Part shown: piece by piece, positions 42,701-52,700 of the stretch
How the letters are laid out: each line of letters opens with the position of its first letter
Position numbering within the stretch: position 1 is the first letter of the stretch
NCBI GenBank assembly: GCA_949752735.1
Contig: OX457041.1
Location: forward strand, 22,511,617-22,575,616
Direction of reading: 5' to 3'
Length of the DNA stretch: 64,000 bases
From: Lumbricus terrestris
Lineage: Eukaryota > Annelida > Clitellata > Crassiclitellata > Lumbricidae
Made by a program: the position numbers and the translations under genes
The notes under the pieces: generated by a model
What the model saw: the letters and a program-made list of their open reading frames with translations, nothing else
Told to the model about the DNA's origin: nothing
Database searches by the model: none

Positions 42701-44447
42701 TATATTTTGAATGACACGTACCAGCATATGTAATTATACTATGTGTTATTGTATTGTACAGTATTGTATTGTATTGTATTGTATTTATAAATTTATAAAG
42801 CGCCTCTCACAGTGCACACCAATCAGAGGCGCTCCCAGTACGTTAGACCAAGAGAGAAAAAGGTAGTCTTGAGACACCGAAATGAGGCATTAGGCCCACC
42901 AGTTAATATGGAGGAACGCGTTGAAGGAGGAAGTTGGTTCCACAATGCGGGGCCAATGAGAGCAAAGGCACGGTTTTTAGCTAAGGCAGTCCTAGCTCGC
43001 GGGACGAAGAGATCATGCCGATCTAAGGAGCGTAGTGGGCGAAGAGAAGTGGCCGAGGTCGGCAGGTGAATGAGGTCACGGAGGTACATGGGAGCTCGGC
43101 CAGTACATGACCGGGAGATTAATGTCAGCACTTTGAGTTGAATCCTAGCAGTAAGGGGAAGCCAATGGAGATGGTCAAACATAAAAGCAGAGATGTGAGA
43201 AAAGCGAGGAAGCCGGGCTATAAGTCTGGCCGCAGAGTTTAGGACAGACTGAAGAGGGGAGAGACGAACTTTAGGAAGGCCAACCAATAGCGAATTACAA
43301 TAGTCAACTCGGGAACAGACAAAGGCATGAACAATTGAAGTAAATACAGAGGAGGAGACAGAGCGACGGATGGCCTTAAGCCGCCTGAGATTAAAATAGG
43401 AGGAGCGAGTGAGACTGGCAATATGCGGAGCAAAGGTAAGCATGCTGTCCAGGACTACTCCAAGGTCTCGAACACTTGATTGGAAAGTAAAGTGGGGAAA
43501 TCTCTCTTTAAGAAGGGCCAAATCAAGCTTAAGAAGCTGCTGGCGAGTGCCGAACCAAATGAGCTGCGTCTTATTTGGATTCAGAGAGAGCCGGTTGGAA
43601 GACATCCAAAGCTGCAAATCTCGAGAAAGAGCATCTATGCGGGCAGCAAGAAGAAACTGAGAGGATGATGGACCATGGACAAGTGCCTGCGCATCATCAG
43701 CATAGAGGTGACCAGTTGCCAAGTGTTTAGAGAATATGGATGGAATGTCAGCAGTATACAATAGATAACGTAAAGGACCCAGAACAGAGCCCTGGGGGAC
43801 ACCATATTTGACAAAGACGCAAGGAGTTCTGGAGTTTCCACAAATCACCATTTGAGTACGATCAGTAAGGTAAGACTTGAGCCAGGCCAGTGGGGAGCCA
43901 GTAATACCACAGGAGGTCTCAAGGCGCTGAAGTAAGATTTCATGGTCAACCATGTCAAACGCAGCTGAGACATCAAAGAGAGCTAAGAGGCTAAGTTGAG
44001 ACCTATCTATTGCTGAATAGATGTCAGACAGAAGAGAGGTAAGGACAGTTTCGGTAGAATGATTAGCCCTATTAGTAAGCACTTCGGTGTAATAACACTT
44101 TGGTGTAATAAGTCTCATATTTTAAACTAGTGGGTAGGAATGACAGTGCTGCTGCCAACAACTTCTGGTTGAATTTTGTTACAGAGCAGAAAGTAGGTAT
44201 TGTGTATTAAAAAGAGTAGATGCTACAACACTGTTGAATTCTGCTGAATTGACTTATGCTTTTCATTAACAGATGGATTCAACTGAATGGTGAGCGGTTG
44301 GTGATGCCATCTGAGAGATCTATGCCTGACCTGAAGCCAGTCATTCTGCCATCTGGTTCACCGGTGAAACTACCCCCTCTGACACTTGGATATTTTGTTT
44401 TTCCAGAAGTAGACATCGAACTGTGCAGTCAATTAACATGTTCCTAG
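30749..44447 (+). CDS. HPSE: Heparanase-like GH79 endo-beta-glucuronidase, copy B (complete, 508 residues)
   Basis: Coding exons: 30749-30957, 31693-31838, 33303-33479, 34272-34452, 37070-37117, 37958-38161, 39052-39163, 40497-40618, 41446-41598, 44273-44447. All borders are GT/AG and the phases join to one 508-residue frame. The start is the ATG before a signal peptide ('[16 protein letters not shown]'). An acceptor-like TTTGTTTTTTAG 18 bases upstream suggests a 5' UTR intron. Landmarks: 'FLSFTID', '[15 protein letters not shown]', 'WELGN' + 'EPEYY' with acid/base Glu178 whose codon is split by an intron, 'FHHYYF', '[10 protein letters not shown]' with nucleophile Glu301, 'HCTN' (Cys that pairs with the C-terminal Cys in human heparanase), 'WIQLNGE', 'GYFVF'. 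The segment corresponding to the vertebrate linker is missing. Expected to be secreted or lysosomal; substrate heparan sulfate is from the family. Confidence 0.93.
31143..31285 (+). mobile_element. 5'-truncated SINE with L2-like tail
   Basis: Contains 'GACCTTGAGCAATGAGCAAGTCCTTCACTTGC' in parts and ends 'GAGCGCCTCTGAGTAGAGAG', 'CTTGAAGGGGCACTATA'. It matches the body and tail of the SINEs at 41767 and 60186 but lacks the tRNA-like head. Confidence 0.7.
31892..32171. mobile_element. hAT-type MITE
   Basis: Ends CAAGGCCGGATTAAG and CTTAATCCGGCCCTG, flanked by TCTAGTTG (31884-31891) and TCAAGTTG (32172-32179), one mismatch. The interior has 'AAAAGGTCATCAACTTTTTT'. It lies in intron 2 of copy B. 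Confidence 0.87.
32359..32687. mobile_element. hAT-type MITE
   Basis: Ends CAGGGCCGTGTTTAA and TTAAACACGGCCCTG with a perfect 8-bp duplication CACACAAA at 32351-32358 and 32688-32695. It lies in intron 2 of copy B and has no open frame of note. Confidence 0.92.
33030..33232 (+). mobile_element. L2-like LINE 3' end fragment
   Basis: Frames resemble the end of the L2 ORF ('ALWNxLP'-like 'AWNGL', '[20 protein letters not shown]') followed by 'GAGTGCTTCTGAGTGG' and 'CTTGAAGAGGCATTATATAAAG'. It ends about 70 bp before exon 3 of copy B. Confidence 0.7.
34680..35810 (+). mobile_element. L2-like LINE 3' part, inserted after the A/B duplication
   Basis: An open frame of 312 residues (34692-35630) reads '[20 protein letters not shown]', '[19 protein letters not shown]', '[10 protein letters not shown]', '[16 protein letters not shown]' and '[11 protein letters not shown]', the C-terminal part of an L2-type RT. 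It contains a perfect 66-bp duplication (35331-35396, 35397-35462; '[18 protein letters not shown]'). The 3' end has 'GCGCCGGTGAATAAGCTGG' and an (ATTAC)n tail. Copy A has the uninterrupted site 'AACAGCTGAAG' near 2115-2125; in copy B the element sits between 'CCAACAG' and 'CTGAAGGG', with ACAG repeated. Confidence 0.88.
38640..38760. repeat. (TTTAGT)-rich repeat in intron 6 of copy B
   Basis: Counterpart of 8800-9160 in copy A. Its presence at the same intron place supports the shared origin of A and B. Confidence 0.55.
40260..40420 (+). pseudogene. LINE reverse transcriptase fragment shared with copy A
   Basis: Carries 'ACCATGGAAGAACTGGCTGG', 'GATGACTTGAGATG' and 'CAGACCTGCATG', aligning with 14029-14190 in copy A's equivalent intron. 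It lacks an open frame. Confidence 0.6.
41767..41998 (+). mobile_element. tRNA-headed SINE with L2-like 3' tail
   Basis: The head reads GGGGCACGGTGGTGTAGCGG (A-box-like TGGTGTAGCGG) and GGTTCGAATCC (B box) at 41820-41830. The B box is repeated at 41842-41852 by a 22-bp duplication. A body 'GGGACCTTGGGCAAGTCCTTC' follows, then a tail 'GTAGCACTTCTGAATAGATC', 'TTGAAGGGGTGATATAAC', like the L2 3' end at 375-430. Transcription by RNA polymerase III is inferred. Confidence 0.85.
42760..44112 (-). mobile_element. L2/CR1-like LINE, 5'-truncated, long open RT frame
   Basis: The minus-strand frame 44118-42823 (431 residues) is open: '[20 protein letters not shown]', '[20 protein letters not shown]', '[11 protein letters not shown]' (active-site box), '[19 protein letters not shown]', '[14 protein letters not shown]', '[14 protein letters not shown]', 'APMYLRDLI' and '[12 protein letters not shown]'. 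The 3' end has a hairpin GAGGCGC/GCGCCTC and an ATACA-type tail at 42765-42800. The start near 44110 is a truncation, so the N-terminal RT motifs and endonuclease are missing. It sits antisense in intron 9 of copy B. Confidence 0.92.
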
Positions 44448-44658
44448 ATGTAATGAATGTTCGGTACCAGACTTGTGACTTACAGATGCTGTATGCTTAT
44501 TGACACAGAAAAATAGTCTAGTTTTTCCAAGAAATCTTTTAACATTCCATTATATAGCCAGTTTAATAGTCTGGTTCCCTCCTTGGTAATATTAAGTAAC
44601 TATAGATAAAACTCGTGAAGAGTGCATCAGAATCATGGGTATATTCTGTCACCTTGAT

Positions 44659-44836
44659 CAGGGCTTAAAGTGTGCCTGGACGGTCATGGACGGCGTCCAT
44701 GCACTTGTTTTAAAATCTGAACACCGTCCAGCCACTTATTGGCGAGCACAGACTGAGAAGGTAAGGGGCGTCCAGGCACTTCTTTTGGAAAGGTAAGGGG
44801 CGTCCAGGCACTTATTTTTGCACACTTTAGGCACTG
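44659..44836. mobile_element. hAT-type MITE (178 bp)
   Basis: Ends CAGGGCTTAAAGTGTGC and GCACACTTTAGGCACTG with a perfect 8-bp duplication ACCTTGAT (44651-44658, 44837-44844). Contains three copies of a 'CGTCCA.GCACTT' motif. It lies in the 3' flank of copy B. Confidence 0.9.
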
Positions 44837-44929
44837 ACCTTGATCTAATATTGATTTGAAAATGATTTCCTCATTTGTGAATGATAGTACAGTAGTGGTA
44901 TGACTGTTGGTTATAGGACAGTAAATTTT

Positions 44930-45340
44930 AAGCTCCACCTTTCATTGTTATTGGCTCAGGGTGGAAGGAGCCACACGCTGGTATGGGATGCTGATTGCTG
45001 ACCTTATTGTTTCCAGCTCAGGGTGAGACTATATGATTAGCAAGTATGCTCACACTGTTCCGTTGTCCCAGGCTCTGAGCCAACCCTTGTGATTAATGGG
45101 TCGATGCATGCAGAGTTTTGTAGACTTGTCTCTGGCTCCATGTCAACAATGTGATTGATGGTGGGTTGATGCATGTGGGCCCGACTCTAGGCAAAGCCTT
45201 GTGATTGTTGGATCAATGCATACGGCTCTTGTCTCTGATTCAGGGCCAACTATTGTGATTGACCGCTTGATGCCTTCAAGCCTATAAGTCCTGACACTGG
45301 TCCAAACAATATGACTAACGAGTTGGCGCGTGCAGGCCTA
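44930..45340 (+). repeat. 3' flank of copy B, degenerate minisatellite shared with copy A
   Basis: Units with 'TTGTCTCTG.CTC', 'CAA..TTGTGATTG' and 'GATGCATGC' repeat every 60-70 bp, matching 21440-21780 after copy A. Confidence 0.65.
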
Positions 45341-45529
45341 TTATCCTAAGCTGAATCGAATTTATATTTTTAGTCTGCTTGCCTGGCGATATTAAGTAAA
45401 TATGGAGAAAACTCATTATTTGAAGGGGGTTTTAGGATCAGTGGTGGGATAAAGGGTGCATACTCTACCCTAGATCTAATATAGCACATCTAAAGCGTTG
45501 TCAGCATGGAGTGGCATGTTTTGGAAAAA

Positions 45530-46113
45530 TCAGTAGAGATGACAACATATTCCTTGGTTTGCAACATTGTTGTTGTATTCTGTAACAGATCTATAATGGC
45601 TGCTGTTGTGGAGCTGTAGGTCAGATTGCAATTGATCTTTCAACGTAAAGGAGGTCGAGTCTTCTTGGAATGCCGGATAGTTTGAAGTTGGCTGTTGCAT
45701 ATTCGAACCTTCAATAGAGCAGATGCCCGCTACCTTCCAGTGTGTGGTGCCTGGGATTTCGAGAACAAGTTGTTGACGAGTTAGAATAGGAGCCCAAATT
45801 GGGGTTAATAGGAAAAGGTACCATGCCAGGCGCCCATCTGATATTTTTGCTGTTGGGTTGAGCCTGTCAAGGCTGGTTTTATGTTTCATGGGCTACCACA
45901 TTGGTTCTTGCAGTGTGTGATGCAAAATGGTTGTTTTCCTCTGTTATATGGGCAGTGTCTTGGACTCGGCTGATGGTACCTCCCTGAGCTTGTTGGTTTT
46001 TCTCCATGAGTTCTTTGTCCCTTGGCATGGGAATCTAAATTCAATTGTTTGCCGCATGATAGCTTTACCAATTGTTTTAGCGATGGCAGATGCTTCTTCA
46101 GGATACAAGTCAT
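45530..46113 (-). other. Unidentified open stretch on the minus strand
   Basis: Two adjoining minus-strand frames (46113-45886 and 45889-45530, 75 and 119 residues) are open and overlap by a few bases. I recognise no domain. It may be decayed transposon coding sequence. No splice or promoter context was found. Confidence 0.25.
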
Positions 46114-46606
46114 ACAAGTCAGGAAATCTTTTGTGACGAGGATGCTTTATAATATTTAAATGTAATACCGTATAAACCAAAGTGCAGAATAACTTGTTGG
46201 CCATTAAAAGAACTTATTTTTTAAATTTAAAATTTATATTGGATTTGGACTTAGGATTTTATGCTATTCGAAAACACTTTGAAATTGATTGGATATAGAA
46301 ATTATGTACGTTTGTTTATTATGCTTTGTATGTACACCAAAATGCGGATAGCAATTGGTATATTAAAGAATATTCTTATCTTATCTTATAAAGTGTTCCA
46401 TCATCGAGTATACTGCTCGTTCAAAATGTATTTATCAGATGAGAGTCCTTGGGATGAGATGTTTCTCTACCACTCATTGTTTGAATAGAGGTGCCACACC
46501 ATTTTAGGTTTCTGTGCATGCGTGCGAGTGTGTGCGTGTGCCTGTCCGTTACGCCACTACAGCAGGACAAGCAAGAGCAAATGCACTGGTAACAAAACTT
46601 TGGTGC

Positions 46607-46876
46607 CAGTGGCGTAGACAAGGGGGTTTCGGGGATTAAAACCCCTCCATTGGTCTAGGGAAAAAGTTTTTTTAAAGGTTAATTATTCACTTTAATAAGA
46701 AAAACAACACAATTGCTTGTAGTAACAATTGTTTTTCTTACTTTATTCCCTTTGTTACTTAATTCCTCTTTTATTTACTGTAATACTGTTGGGTTGGTGT
46801 CAGAAAGATCATCCGGCCAGGCCATTAAAACCCCCAAACTCCCCCCCCCTATAATAAATTCCTGGCTACGCCACTG
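46607..46876. mobile_element. hAT-type MITE, inverted relative of 7645-7899
   Basis: Ends CAGTGGCGTAGACAAG and CTGGCTACGCCACTG, flanked by TTTGGTGC (46599-46606) and TTTGTTGC (46877-46884). Its reverse complement aligns along its length with the element at 7645-7899, so the two are copies of one family in opposite orientation. Confidence 0.88.
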
Positions 46877-47209
46877 TTTGTTGCGGTCATTGCCCTGCCA
46901 CAAAATTATTTCTGGCCGACAGTGCCAGTATTTGTTTGTGGCATAAATTGTTCCCTACGCTGACTACATGTCGGCCTACAACTCTCCTGGGCGTCCTGGC
47001 TAAGCCCTGTCTACAAAAGCTGGCACCGCCACTGGCGTGTTCCATGAGAGTTGAGTATGAAAACCTCGATACATGATCGGTGTAGCCGAAGTTTTAATAT
47101 TTGGAAACTTTGAATGCTCAAACTGTAGGCGTCAAAACAATAACTAAAGTAGTTTTACAATTTGTACGAAACAACTGAGCAATAATTGAGTTTCCTGGTT
47201 CCGGAAATT

Positions 47210-48060
47210 TTGCTGGGATATTCGACCACGTATCAGCCTCAGACCTGAAACCAGTACTCACCGAAAACAAGATTGTCAAGTATGCCGATGATACCTACTT
47301 ATTGGTTGGAGCCAAAAAGCGACTTACAATTACCGCCGAGCTGGCCCAGATAGCGGAATGGGCGCAACGAAACAACCTGCAGCTGAACCCAACCAAGTCG
47401 CGAGAGATGCTGGTTACTCGCAGTCGCATCCAGTACACTCCTGATCTGATCTCCGGAGTTCAGAGGGTCAATGCAATGAAAATCTTGGGTGTGACGTTCC
47501 GGAGCGATCTACGAGCTTCGGGGCATGTCGATGAGGTGCTTGAGGCATGCTCTCGCTCACTCTACGCCCTGAGGGTTTTGAGGACTCATGGCCTGCCTGC
47601 TGACGCCTTACACGTGGTAACGAAGGCCACAACTGTTGCCCGCCTCATGTACGCCGCCCCTGCCTGGTGGGGGTCTACTACGGAAGGAGATCGGTCGCGC
47701 TTGGATCGTTTCATGCGCCGAATCCAGCGGATGGGATTTCTACCTGATGCCTCGCCCTCTGCTGCTGATATGGTTGAGGAATCTGACGAGCGCTTGCTCC
47801 GCGCCGTCATATGGAACAGTTGTCATGTCCTTCGCGACCAATTTCCCCAAATGACCAGTAGGCCTACGGTTTACAACCTTCGACCCCGACGTCATAATTT
47901 CCAGCTCCCGCACAAGGACAACATAAACTTTATTTCCAGAGTCCTCTACAAGAACGCTTACAACCATTAAATCATTCAATCTCATTAACAATGATCTTTT
48001 TTAGTAAGACGTTTTAATTTAATTTTATGATGTTTGTCTCTCTTGATGTTCACCATGTAA
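47210..48060 (+). mobile_element. LINE reverse transcriptase C-terminal half with 3' UTR
   Basis: Open from about 47230: 'SDLKPVLTENKIVKYADDTY' (active-site YADD), 'WAQRNNLQLNPTKSREMLV', 'MKILGVTFRSDL', 'ARLMYAAPAWWGST', 'RLDRFMRRIQRMGF' and 'YNLRPRRHNFQLP' to a stop at 47970. The short 3' UTR 'CAACCTGGACG' region follows. The RT core and endonuclease upstream of YADD are lost. It is a different family from the L2 copies; clade not assigned. Confidence 0.85.
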
Positions 48061-49799
48061 CCAGGCTGCGGTGTGTCAACCTGGACGTTTTTCACGAATT
48101 AAACGAATATCTATATAATATTATATCAGCACCATTAATTAAACAAGACCGCATTTATGACCGCATCACTCCACTTCTAATATCCTTGTAAACACGCCCC
48201 CAATCTAAGAATAGATTGCCCCAATAATCTAAACAGATTCCTTGAAATAGGTCAGGTCGAGATCACGTCTCTAGGTGTTTTTGCTGAAGCCTCTCGATTT
48301 TTGAGCAGGTCGTTTCTCTGAACGCGCCCAAGGTAGGAAGTGTTTTTGTGGTTTATCCACATATAGTATATCCTCTTACAACCACTTCTAAAATTATAAA
48401 CGAGTAAGGAGAAGGGCGTGCAGTCTGGACGAGTAATCGAATTGTGATAGTGAATCGATTAGTGATCGGTAAAAGACGAGCGTACCTCAATATCGTAGAG
48501 CAATGCAAGCAACATAGCAGTGTCGCGCATGAATAAATAGATAATTTATAGTTGTTGAAAGTTATGCGGTAAATCTTTTTCCTGTTTTTATACACTCTGG
48601 TTTTTAACCATGTTGTCACCAAAAGCTGATCGATATCGCTGAACTGTTCAACGATTGAATTCTAAGAGTGAAATGAGTTATGTGCATCTCCAGTAATCGA
48701 TCGAGGCATGTGACGTGAAATGAGTTAATAATATATGTATCTCCAGGTAATCGAGTCATGTGACGTGAAATGAGTTATGTGCATCTCCAGGTAATCAACG
48801 TCGTTAAGCACAACGGCACGAAAGTGTTTCAGTTCCGTATTTCATTCCCAAACACTTTAAGCTTTTACATCTGTTTTGCAAATAGCTCGAAACAGATGAA
48901 TGAGGGCATTGGGTTATTGTCTTTATCACAAATGACTGAAAACGCATGACCAATCTTATCTTTGTCTCACTGTCTGTTTGTCTCTTCTGTTGTCTGTCTG
49001 TGTCTTATATGTTGTCAATTATAATTCAATATAAATGTTTTCGTCACAGTTGACTCACCTAGACTAGAGTGTATGCGGTTTATCACCGACGCCAAGACTC
49101 TAGGTGAGCCAGATATGATAATACAATGATATTGCATTATAGTTATTGGCGACATGTATGGATTTTGCATCAGCGTTAAAACTAGAGGTGACTGAGAAGT
49201 GACGAATATTTTGTTTTTGCTTTGCAAATGGTAAAATAAGGCGTAGAACGTTGGTAAATCAAACAGAAGTGCAGTTACAAGAGAGAAACAGAGGGTGGTC
49301 ATATGCTGAAGCTAAGCAGAGTAAGGTGGTTCATAATTGTGTATGGTCTTTGTCTATGATGCTATAGTATTTGGTAACACTGGCCATTTCTTTTATTTGG
49401 ACGATTGGAACAATTGGTTGGCACTAGTTTAACTGAAAATCATTGGTTTTCAATAGCATTTTCTAACTGGCTGAACATTCTCCAATTCAGTGATCAGTTC
49501 AAATGCAATTTTGGGAAAGTTAACGTGTAGTTTAGTTTCTTTTATTTAAACTCACACCTACTACATATGTTTAACCTTTTAATCTGTTGTAAACAAATGA
49601 TTTTTCCGTATGTTCCATGTTTTCGAGTGTGTTTTTAATTTTGCCGTGGTGCATAATTACGCGATTCATACATGTACATATGCATGCAGAACATGCACAG
49701 AACATGATGATTATGTGATTTGTATCTTTTCCTCATGTGTTAGACATTGGTACAGTTTCATATCATTATCTGACGGTGGATAACTCCTGTCAGCCAAAG
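48061..49799. other. Intergenic region upstream of copy C
   Basis: No gene recognised. A phrase 'GTGACGTGAAATGAGTTA..TGCATCTCCAG' repeats at about 48675, 48710 and 48760. Near 49735 an acceptor-like 'TTTTCCTCATGTGTTAG' suggests that a 5' UTR exon of copy C may be spliced just before its start codon. Confidence 0.5.
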
Positions 49800-52700
49800 A
49801 TGAATTCTGTCATCGTAGTTCTTGTGGCCATTCTGTGTGTGATGGCGGAAGAGCAATTGGATTCAAATATCAATGAGGGAGGAGTCAGAGTCCAGGTAAT
49901 GAAAGAATGGCTCACTGAAATCATTGAGGAAGTCGACACGGATTCCATGTTACATATCAGGACTGTTGATAGTGATGAAGTCGTGGTTGCGGAAGAAGTG
50001 AAAATTACTAATCTTCTGCACACTGCTGATGAAGTGAAAGTCAGCGAGGAAGTTAAGGTTGATGTCAATACACAACATATTATCAATGTCGTTGAAGATT
50101 TCTTCATCAGTTTCAATATCGATTCCTACATTTTCGAGTGGAATGTTCAGTGGCTGAAATTTAATTTCAGGTTGGTGCAAAGATTATATATATCTGAATG
50201 CTTTCCTTTGTCAGGTAGCTTTTCCACGATGCATGATTGCTGAGATGTGCACACCACTTTGTTTTATATATGCTTTCATGTGTCTTATATGGTTTACCTA
50301 TAGATTACCGACTGCCTTCTCATTGCAAGAGCTTCCTCAGATTAAAGAGTATTTGTTCTGCTATGTCTTGGCTAGTAGCACTTCTAATAGGTATCTTCTA
50401 GGGGCTATGTAAACATTGTTGTAACATTACAGCACTCTTGATGTAACTTAGCCTCTGGACCTGAATCTGTAATTGATCATAAAATGTAGAGATATGACTT
50501 TTGTGAATGGATAATTAGTATTTTTTTTAAGTTTTGGTTTTGTGTAGTTCACCAAAGATCTACACGCTGATGGCATCTCTTTCCCCTGCTCTGCTGCGCA
50601 TTGGAGGAAGTCCTGCTGACTGGCTGTTCTTTAACAAACCCTTCGAGGTTCTCAGCAAGCTTCATCTGCGACCTAATGCCGTTGTCATGTCAAGTAGGCA
50701 TTGTCTGTTCATGAGTTTACTGTTACTGCTGGTCGGTTCACTGGCCGGGCAACTCGTGATTAGTTGTTAGGATTTAATACAAAATTAAAGACTCTGTTTT
50801 AAATTAATTAGAAATGTGAATTTTATAGATACCTTTATATGGAAATTCTTTAAAAGATTTGTCCCAGAGCTTGCTATGGTGCAGTCAAAACTGTAGCTCA
50901 ACCAGACAGTCTTACAGGTCTGCCATATAATCAGGCTATCGTGAATGCTTATCAACCTGGCTATCATGAATGCTAGGGGGACCCGGTAGCGCAATGGATA
51001 ACACGCTGGCGTAGAGTGCGAGAGGTAGTGAGTTCGAGCCCCCGTTGGGCGGATTTGCTTTGTAGGCTGCTATTAGCGCCATGTAATTACAAAGCTGTCT
51101 GTTCAGTTAGTAGTTAAGTTTAATTAAGATTACTGCATAACTTGTAAATGTAAAGCACAGTGCGTCTTGCATGCGTTTAATTAAAGAAAAAATATTATTT
51201 TTATTATTATTTAGGATCCAGGCTATTATGATTGATTATCAACCAGGCTATCATGAATGATTATCAATGCTATCATGATTGCTTATCAGCCAGGCTATCA
51301 TGAATGATTGTCAATGCTATCATGATTGTTTATCAATCAGGCTATCATGAATGTTTATTATTAATCGATGTTGTTGGTGATATTGTTTGCCATTTATATG
51401 TATTGTAGTGAGTCACTTGAACTTTCTCTTATGTTTGATATATGTGTTGTTTCTTTGAATTTCGTCCAGAGTCGGATATTGTCAATTTGGTTGCGTTAAC
51501 GAGGGCAACAGGAAACCGGCTTCTGTTTGATCTGAACCTTCAGCTTCGTTATGGCGCACAGTGGGATCCATCAAATGCTATCGAGCTCCTGGAGTTCTGT
51601 TCGGAAATGGGGTTTGGTGACAACATGGACTGGGAATTAGGCAACGGTAGAGTCATTTTCTTTATATTATTGCAAATTTTCTTTACTATTTCTAATCTGC
51701 AGGAATGTTGTGTAATTTCAAATCTAATCTGTAGCATGCTTGACTTGGAATAAGATAATCATAATCTTCAAACCTCTAAAGCACTGCTCGAAAGCCAAGT
51801 GTGGGCACCAGCTTATTCACAAGCACTGCGTTGCGTCAAAAGGGTTGTCCGTAAGAGCAGTCCAAAGGTGGTCCAGATCGAGTTACCATAGGGTCAGAGG
51901 GGGTTAGTGCAAGTTGAAAGTGAACAGTGTCTTAAACAATTGTGTGTTTGGGCTGGTACAGCATATACTGGGAATGCTGTTAATTGCATGTAAATGCATC
52001 TGTCACCAAGCGGTGAAGTTAATTGCAAGTCCTGAACTGCACTGGTCCATGTCCTGAATTTTTATGATTTTTGATGATTCAGTACAGAAAATGAAACCAC
52101 CATTCGTTATGTATTTGTGGTTTTAGAGCCGCAGTATAACCCAGGAATTGGCCAGGCTGTGTTGAGTCCAAAGCAGATTGGAGACGACTTTGTGATCCTA
52201 CACAACCTCCTTCAGTCCTATCAGAACATGAAGAATAGCATGATAGTTGGACCAGATATTGTTGGTACTGCTTCTGGTTCGGAAGGTCTCAAAATTATCC
52301 AGGGGTAATTTACAGTTTTCCTTTTTGCATGTTGGTAGAACAGTTGATTTGTTACCAGTGTTGTTGAAAGTATTGGGCAAGTGTACTTAAGTAAAAGTAA
52401 AAGTAAAATGAGTTTTAATTACTTAAGTAAAAGTACGCAGCACAAATTTTACTTAAGTAAAAGTAAAAAGTATCCTTCCAAAATAATACTTTTAAAGTAA
52501 AAAGTAAAAGTACTGAGTCTTTCTTTTATTCAATGCATTATTAACATGGGCGGAGTTTATCAGGGGCTAGGGGGGCTAAAGCCCCCCAAGAAGCCCCACA
52601 GTCATGTTTTTGCCGTGTAAAAGGTCTTTTGTTTCGGGCTTAGCCCCCACCCAAGGACTTCCAACTGACGACTAAAAGAAAGGGGAAAAGGTCATCAGCT

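Noticed and set aside
49737..49799. Upstream in-frame ATG as the start of copy C
   Set aside because: It would bury the signal peptide 21 residues in and lies just before an acceptor-like site.
50976..51050. tRNA-Arg gene
   Set aside because: A and B boxes are present but the anticodon and acceptor stems do not pair, and a SINE body and tail follow.
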